DNA of 28,006 bases from NCBI GenBank assembly GCA_032433595.1, contig JASWJB010000444.1, forward strand, positions 1 through 28,006, read 5' to 3'. The notes below the pieces were generated by a model. The model had not been told where the DNA came from. It worked only from the letters and a program-made list of their open reading frames with translations, and made no database searches. Shown one piece after another: positions 22,482-28,006 of the stretch (its first letter is position 1; each line of letters begins with the position of its first letter). Source of the stretch: Conoideocrella luteorostrata (Eukaryota > Ascomycota > Sordariomycetes > Hypocreales > Clavicipitaceae). Both the position numbers and the translations under genes were made by a program.

Positions 22482-23123
22482 AGCATTGCATCCGTGTTGG
22501 CATTTGCAATGTCGCTGATATTGGCATTGGTATCACATCGGTATGTGTGGTTACAGTCGCAGTTGCTGTCGTCGCCGTCGTCGCGCAGTCAGTCGTCCCG
22601 TAGCGACAGAGCGCGGACGCAAGGACCGGAACGGGGTGTCGTTTACACTGAAGAGTGGAGACAGCCAAGCCCCGGCAAGGACAGAGGGGGGACACGGGGA
22701 GGAAGAGCGATTCGTTCGGACGACCAGCGGTCGGGTCGGGGGGGGGGAGGGGAAGGGGGCCCTGAACCCTTGTTCTGGGACCGCACGTCCTCTTCAAAGC
22801 GTGTGGTGTGTACTATGTATATATGCACGTACGCATGCACGTACGGTCAAGCCCCAGGCAGGCACGCAGGCCAGGTGTTGTTATCAGTGGTTTAAAGTTT
22901 CGTTTTGGTTTTTGGGGAAAGGAGAATATATTATGCTGGATGCCGATCATTCGATTATTGCTAGATCTTGTCCTCAGCCTGAGGTTTATGCAATGCGGCC
23001 AGCCCCGTGCAAACTTGTAACCACTAACTGCCGAGGCGGCCGAGTGAGAGAGAGAACGAGAACTGCAGATACAGAGCCGGCTGGCTGGTTGGCGCATTGG
23101 ACAGAAGATGGCCTGGAGCATTT
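22482..23123. other. Gene-free spacer between repeat arrays
   Basis: No gene is recognised. A run of G (22738-22748) and a tandem GCACGTACG pair near 22825-22847 are present. The 286-codon plus-strand frame that crosses this segment (22543-23403) is composed of low-complexity sequence and repeats and has no recognisable domain. Confidence 0.4.
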
Positions 23124-23229
23124 TGCCTGCCTGCCTGCCTGTTATCTACCTGCCTGCTTACCTACCTGCCTGCTTACCTACCTGCCTGCCTGCCCGCCTG
23201 CCTGCCTGCTTGCTTGCATGCTTGCATGT

Positions 23230-23265
<36 letters not shown>
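23124..23265. repeat. Tetranucleotide array shifting from TGCC to TGCT units
   Basis: About 142 bp of 4-bp units. The left part is mostly TGCC with TACC interruptions, and the right part is TGCT, ending in about nine uninterrupted TGCT units. The composition changes in one direction by C-to-T differences. All plus-strand frames through it read as Leu/Pro/Ala/Cys repeats and should not be annotated as proteins. Confidence 0.85.
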
Positions 23266-23267
<2 letters not shown>

Positions 23268-26200
23268 AATACTGCAATGCATCTGCATTTGCAGTCGCTG
23301 TGCTCTCGGAACGACATGGTGCTTGATTCCGAGGCACCCGTACCCGAGTCGGGTCAAACAGCGCACAAAGCGCAGACAGCGGAGACCCGCGGTAGCTAGT
23401 TAAACGGGCAAGTGACAAGGCTGCCGACGGCAACTGCGGTGGGTGGTTATGGCATGTACGTCAGGTGTCTGTCTGGTGTCAAGCAAGGGTCGGAGATAAC
23501 TCAGAAACTTGGAGCATCGCGTTTGTGTTTGTGCACTAGTAATCACACAGGACAACAATAGCTACTAGTATCAGCCAGGCAGCCCAGGCTCTTTCTTCAC
23601 CGTTGCTCCGGCCTGTCCCTTGTACAATGCCCTTGTACAATGCCCGGTGCACATGGAGCAGCGCCCCTAACGGCTGTTGTGTCCGGCGTCCCCCACATGA
23701 TGCGGTCGGTCGCTTCAACGTCTAGCGCACCTGGAGTCCTGGACCTTGATGCTCGCCGATCAAACGTCAAAGCAACCGGGGGTTTTAGGGAAAGACGGGT
23801 TTGAGGCTATCCACACAAATGACATGCCGCGAATGATGGGTGTGTCGTTCTCTGCTGCTATCCACCGATGCGGGCGGGTCATGTCAAAAAACCGCGGCCA
23901 CGAAACAAACCCATCATTGTACTACCGCTGGGTCGTGAGGTCGTGACTCGGGGGCCATGATGGAGATCTCTGCCAGGCCATTTGGGCGGCAAGGAGAGTA
24001 AAAGCCACCTCACCCACCTCACCCACTTCGCTGGGAAATCTTGAAAACGGGGAAGGGGAACGGCAAATGCTGGTTGGTGTTGCGTACGGCAGAGGCAGAG
24101 GATCTGCCTACATGCCGTATCAGCCCGGAGTACGGCGTAATCCATACCGAGCGCAGTAACTAATTTGTGTCTGTAAACCGTACTTGAATAATAAAAATAA
24201 TACAAAGTGAGAGAGAGAGAGAGAAAGCCGAGTTGCCACAGGTGGATTTCCAAGGTCACGTCACCTCGTAGGCGCTGGTCGCAGTTTGAAAGCTTCTCTG
24301 TTCTCTCTTAGTTAACTAACTAGTTAGTGCCAAAGTGCTTCCAGAAGCATTCCGAGCCCACCAGCCCTGACATGTGCGCGCTCTCGTCTTTTAGGTGGAG
24401 CCAAGACAACCAGCCATTCTCCCGTTTAGGCTATAAGTCCTTTTCAGGAATTAATGCCCGAAATCATCATCAAACTACCCAAAGTACGCATGCCTTCTCA
24501 CCATGCTTAAGTGTCTATTCGGATACTCTCCTCGATAACGAAGCTTGGCCCGAGCAGCGTTGACTGCTTGGCGCTGGCTCAAGAACGTGCCACTGCTCAT
24601 CTCATGGGGGCGGGCGTGCGGGTCGATCATAGAAGTGGATTCATTTGCTTGTCACCGACGAATCCAAATTTGGAAGCTTTGTGGTCGGAGCACGCACGCC
24701 GTCTCTTCGTCTGCCAAGTCTCCCCATCTGCCTCGTTGTCAGGCGCGCACCGGGTAACCTACGTACACAGTTTGCCGCGTGAGCATCAGACCCGCCCAAG
24801 AAGAAGTGGAGGAGAAAGTCCATTATTGACGGAACGTAGCATCATGACGCAGCCGGAAGTGAAACAGAAAGTAAATTGCAAACAGTTATGCTGTGTACTA
24901 GAAGACTCGCCCTCTCATCACCTGGCAGTGCTTGCCTTGCACGCGCCAAAGTGCAAGCTGAAGCTGAAGCATTAGTTGATCAGTTAGTTAGCCTTTCAGA
25001 ATCGGATTTTTCGCTCGCGACTGGGCGACTGGGCTTCATCGTATCCTGAGCATCCGTGCCTTGCGGGCGTGTATCAGAAGATTCGTCTCGCCCTCTGCTT
25101 GTGGGCGGTTTTATGTTGCACATCGTGTAACGGAAATAGGCTTTAAACCGGATGATGTCGATGCCCATACCCATGCCCATACAGCATGGCCAACACCAGG
25201 CAAACATGCGTGCAGGTCGTCCATCGGGCAATGACAAATTAGGGAATGTATCCATCATTCCATGCATCAAGTCTGCCTTGAGGCTCTTCTGCTGACTGGT
25301 TGCTTGTTTGGCTGCGCCGCAGAATGGTGGTTTGAACCGAACCTTAATCAGTCTGTGGGCAGTCGATGGGCTCTCTGAATGTGAAGCAGCAAGACGACGC
25401 GACTAACACCTCTTGTTTCAGTGTGTACAAGATGCGGGAGCGCCAGAAAACAAATCCGAATTCATAGTTCTGGCACCAAAATGACAAATCCTGTAGTTTT
25501 GCAATTTTCCGATTCTGCTGTTGCACGTACCACAGTCCCCTGGCTGGGCGGCTCAATGGTGACGCGGCAAGTGAGTGACCAAGTTCTCCAGGAGATGGTG
25601 TTTCATCTTATCCGATGTTCATGCAGCGATCTAAGATCTAGGCCGCATAATATTGCACCTCAGTCTCGTGCCCCGTGTACAGCGTTTCATGCCAATCGGA
25701 GCGTCATGCGAGACTGTGGCCTCAAAAAGAGTTGAACTCACAGAGCCAGATCTGTTGAGTACCCCAGTAGCGATTAAACACTCCACATCCTTGCCGTCAA
25801 TCTGTACAGATATGTCATGAATCAGTGTGTAGTCTATTCAAAATTCGAGACCGCTCATGTAGCAAAGCCAGCCAAGCTTGAATGAAACTTAGTTTGCATG
25901 GATGCATGATCTTCTCCCCAGCCGCCGTTATGTTTGAGATGAATTTTGCTATGTTGACTAGAGCGATTGGTTCATCGGCTCCGGTGGGATACAACTGCCA
26001 AGTTAAGAAGTGTCTGGCTTTCATTCTCAGGCAAATCTCAGGATGGTGCCGGATCAAGTAGATCCCGCTACATGTGAGATATCTAGTGGTCATACCTTGC
26101 GAGTATTTTCACACAAGTTGGGCACCAATTGTGTCACCTCAGCTCTCCCCACAGAGTTTGTCCGTCCGACACTGGATCTGCATTAAGGAAAGCTAAGACC

Positions 26201-27126
26201 GCCAACGTCTGTCTGCCAAAAGGATATTTATGATCGGAGTCATGTGCACTGTAAGTACTTGTCGACAAGAAGACATGCCATCTTGTATAGCTTGGTTTAC
26301 TTACCACCTGTTGGCAGACATTATTGGTCTATCCATGTTATACTGCCGGATGTCCAAATGTGCTTGCAAAGTCTCACTATTCGCAGACCACAGCAGAGAG
26401 TTATATCATCAGCGCATAGCTTGAATAACGCCCAAGCGACACTGCCTATCCATCGGCAGTGCCAGATTTAGCATGTCATGCGCTCAACGACATGATAATG
26501 GGCCGACTCTTACACACGCAGAGGACCAACCATCCTACAGATGAAATCCTGTCGAGCTACAGCTTATTGAGCACCGCAATGGGTTAACGTTCTTGATTTA
26601 GGTTTGGTCGCATACAAGCGGCAGCTTCCGTCGTCGCTTCGTGCAGAAAGTTGCGCCTGCAAGGCACTCTGCGGTGCACATGCAATGCGCGCTCATCCTG
26701 ATCAGCGTTGGCCCGGGTGGCCAATGGGGTAATTAAGATGCAATGATGGGCGGCAACACGAGCCATTCTGGATAGAATGGTAGAACACCTAGCCGAGGAA
26801 CTGTTTGCTCGCTCGTGATCATATCAGCGAGAGTGTGTGTTCCATGTTCCATTCCTCCCCTGCGGAGTCGGAAGCACCACTGTCTTCAAATGTTGTAGAC
26901 GCTAGCCTCGATGGAGGCGAGATGAAGACGAGATGGAGGTGCGATGCACACCATCTCCAATTCGACTCCCTTGTCTCGTCACAACATTCACATTCCCAGC
27001 TTCCTATCACGTCGACAGACCGACAACCACAACGACTGGGACTTTTTTCTTGCTCGGGCGGTCCGTTGGCAGGCCACATAGACCTGATTGATTGATCTGA
27101 TGATTGTATCAGTGTCACTATCAATG
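23266..27126. other. Gene-free region with short repeats
   Basis: No convincing gene is recognised in 3.9 kb. Short repeats include a 13-bp direct duplication CCCTTGTACAATG at 23617-23629 and 23630-23642, a CACCTCAC pair near 24006, and a GA run at about 24207-24224. The one frame with protein-like character is 25815-26093 on the minus strand (92 codons; contains FLTWQLYPTGADEPIALVNI and LSFIQAWLALLHERSRILNR). It may be a fragment of a lost gene, but its family is not recognised and in-frame continuations are closed. Confidence 0.4.
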
Positions 27127-27856
27127 TCACCACCATGGTTCGAGAAGACGCAAACGCGGGAACGATGTGGAGGAGGTGGTATTGGGGGCGCTATATTGGT
27201 ATTTTGGCCCAGGACGTGGAATGGGGGAGGATGGTACAAACATGATCAGATGAATACCTAGGATAGAGAGAGAGTATGGCACCGTTGGAGCAGTGGCAAA
27301 GATGCACAGCACAAGTAAAAATAAAAAGTTAAGGCCAGAAATCGGGCAGAGGTTATGAAGCACGGGCGAAATTCTGTACACCAGCAATCCCAGAAAAGTT
27401 TGATGGTGACGGGAGAAGTCAGAATTTGATGCTGGAAACAACTCGGCAGCGACGCGGGCGAGAAATTGTTGCTCGGAGGGTACGATGCACAAGACTTTCG
27501 GCAAAATGCATCACGCACCACCATTTCCACTCCGTCCGTCCTGTACCTCAGCGGCAGTATCCCATCTCTGCATGGGACCTGCCTCGCCTCACTTTCTGGT
27601 CTCCATGGCGAACGAATGCAGCCATCAGCACTGATTCGCAGGCCTTATGACTGACGCCATCCCCCGTTGGTTCCATGCCTGGACTAGACGGTGCAGAATC
27701 TAACACTCTAGGTACGGAGTACGGAGCTGATTTCTCAAGGCTCGGCGCCAGCCAGCCAGGCAGGAGGCCACTTAGTTAGCTACTGGCAAGTTCCCAGCAA
27801 CTCGGGCCGCTGATCCACTGCTCCACCAGGCCCGCAGGATTCTAACGTTGTTTGGG
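27127..27856. other. Gene-free region near window end
   Basis: No gene is recognised. Frames at 27127-27504 on the minus strand include a hydrophobic segment but have no motif and no splice partners. A TACGGAGTACGGAG motif lies at 27713-27726. Confidence 0.4.
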
Positions 27857-27896
27857 GTCTTGTGCAGTCTTGTGCAGTCTTGTGCCGTCTTGTGCA
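27857..27896. repeat. Four tandem copies of a 10-bp unit
   Basis: GTCTTGTGCA is repeated four times in direct succession, the third copy ending in C instead of A. No coding context; the sequence after it to the window end holds nothing recognised. Confidence 0.85.
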
Positions 27897-28006
27897 GGCC
27901 CTGATGCGCTGCACTTCTGTTCAATCTGGGCACTACGTTCACTTGTGCTCCCAAGATTTGACAAACAGTCGGTACCAGTACAATACAACAATATGTTCAT
28001 TCAAGA

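Noticed and set aside
22543..23403. Longest plus-strand open frames in the right half (up to 286 codons) and the 275-codon minus-strand frame at 21970-22797
   Set aside because: They owe their length to microsatellites whose unit structure avoids stops; no domain, splice support or normal composition.

Overview
The window reads as nuclear DNA of a filamentous ascomycete, most likely a sordariomycete and plausibly Hypocreales. The reasons are short introns (about 53-112 nt) with GT...AG ends, a Zn2Cys6 regulator, a fungal-type Atg29, a FlbC-type C2H2 regulator and a standalone Arb2-domain protein. The exact genus cannot be fixed by eye. Nothing prokaryotic, viral or organellar was seen.

Layout. 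Positions 1-8833 are gene-bearing and everything recognisable there lies on the minus strand: an Arb2-domain protein cut by the window edge (<1-1555), the autophagy gene ATG29 (2046-3516, five exons including a 10-nt microexon), a poorly coding stretch (3517-5431), a broken poly(ADP-ribose) glycohydrolase-like gene (5432-6810) and a three-exon Zn2Cys6 transcription factor (7039-8833). From 8834 to 20031 (about 11.2 kb) I found no convincing gene, only short repeats, AT-rich patches and a possible eroded zinc-cluster exon. A two-exon C2H2 transcription factor of FlbC type sits on the plus strand at 20032-21078, preceded by a strong pyrimidine tract. From 21079 to the end (about 6.9 kb) there is again no convincing gene, but many microsatellites and minisatellites.

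How the parts fit together. The intact genes are not an obvious pathway or biosynthetic cluster: Atg29 serves the autophagy scaffold, Arb2-domain proteins are linked to heterochromatin and histone deacetylases, and the two transcription factors are of separate families. The most notable points are the microexon-dependent ATG29 model, the PARG relic with several independent lesions, and the isolation of the FlbC-type gene inside about 19 kb of repeat-rich, gene-poor DNA. I did not find a clear undescribed multi-gene system. Gene models were built by hand from splice signals, reading-frame continuity and remembered family motifs, without alignment or RNA evidence.
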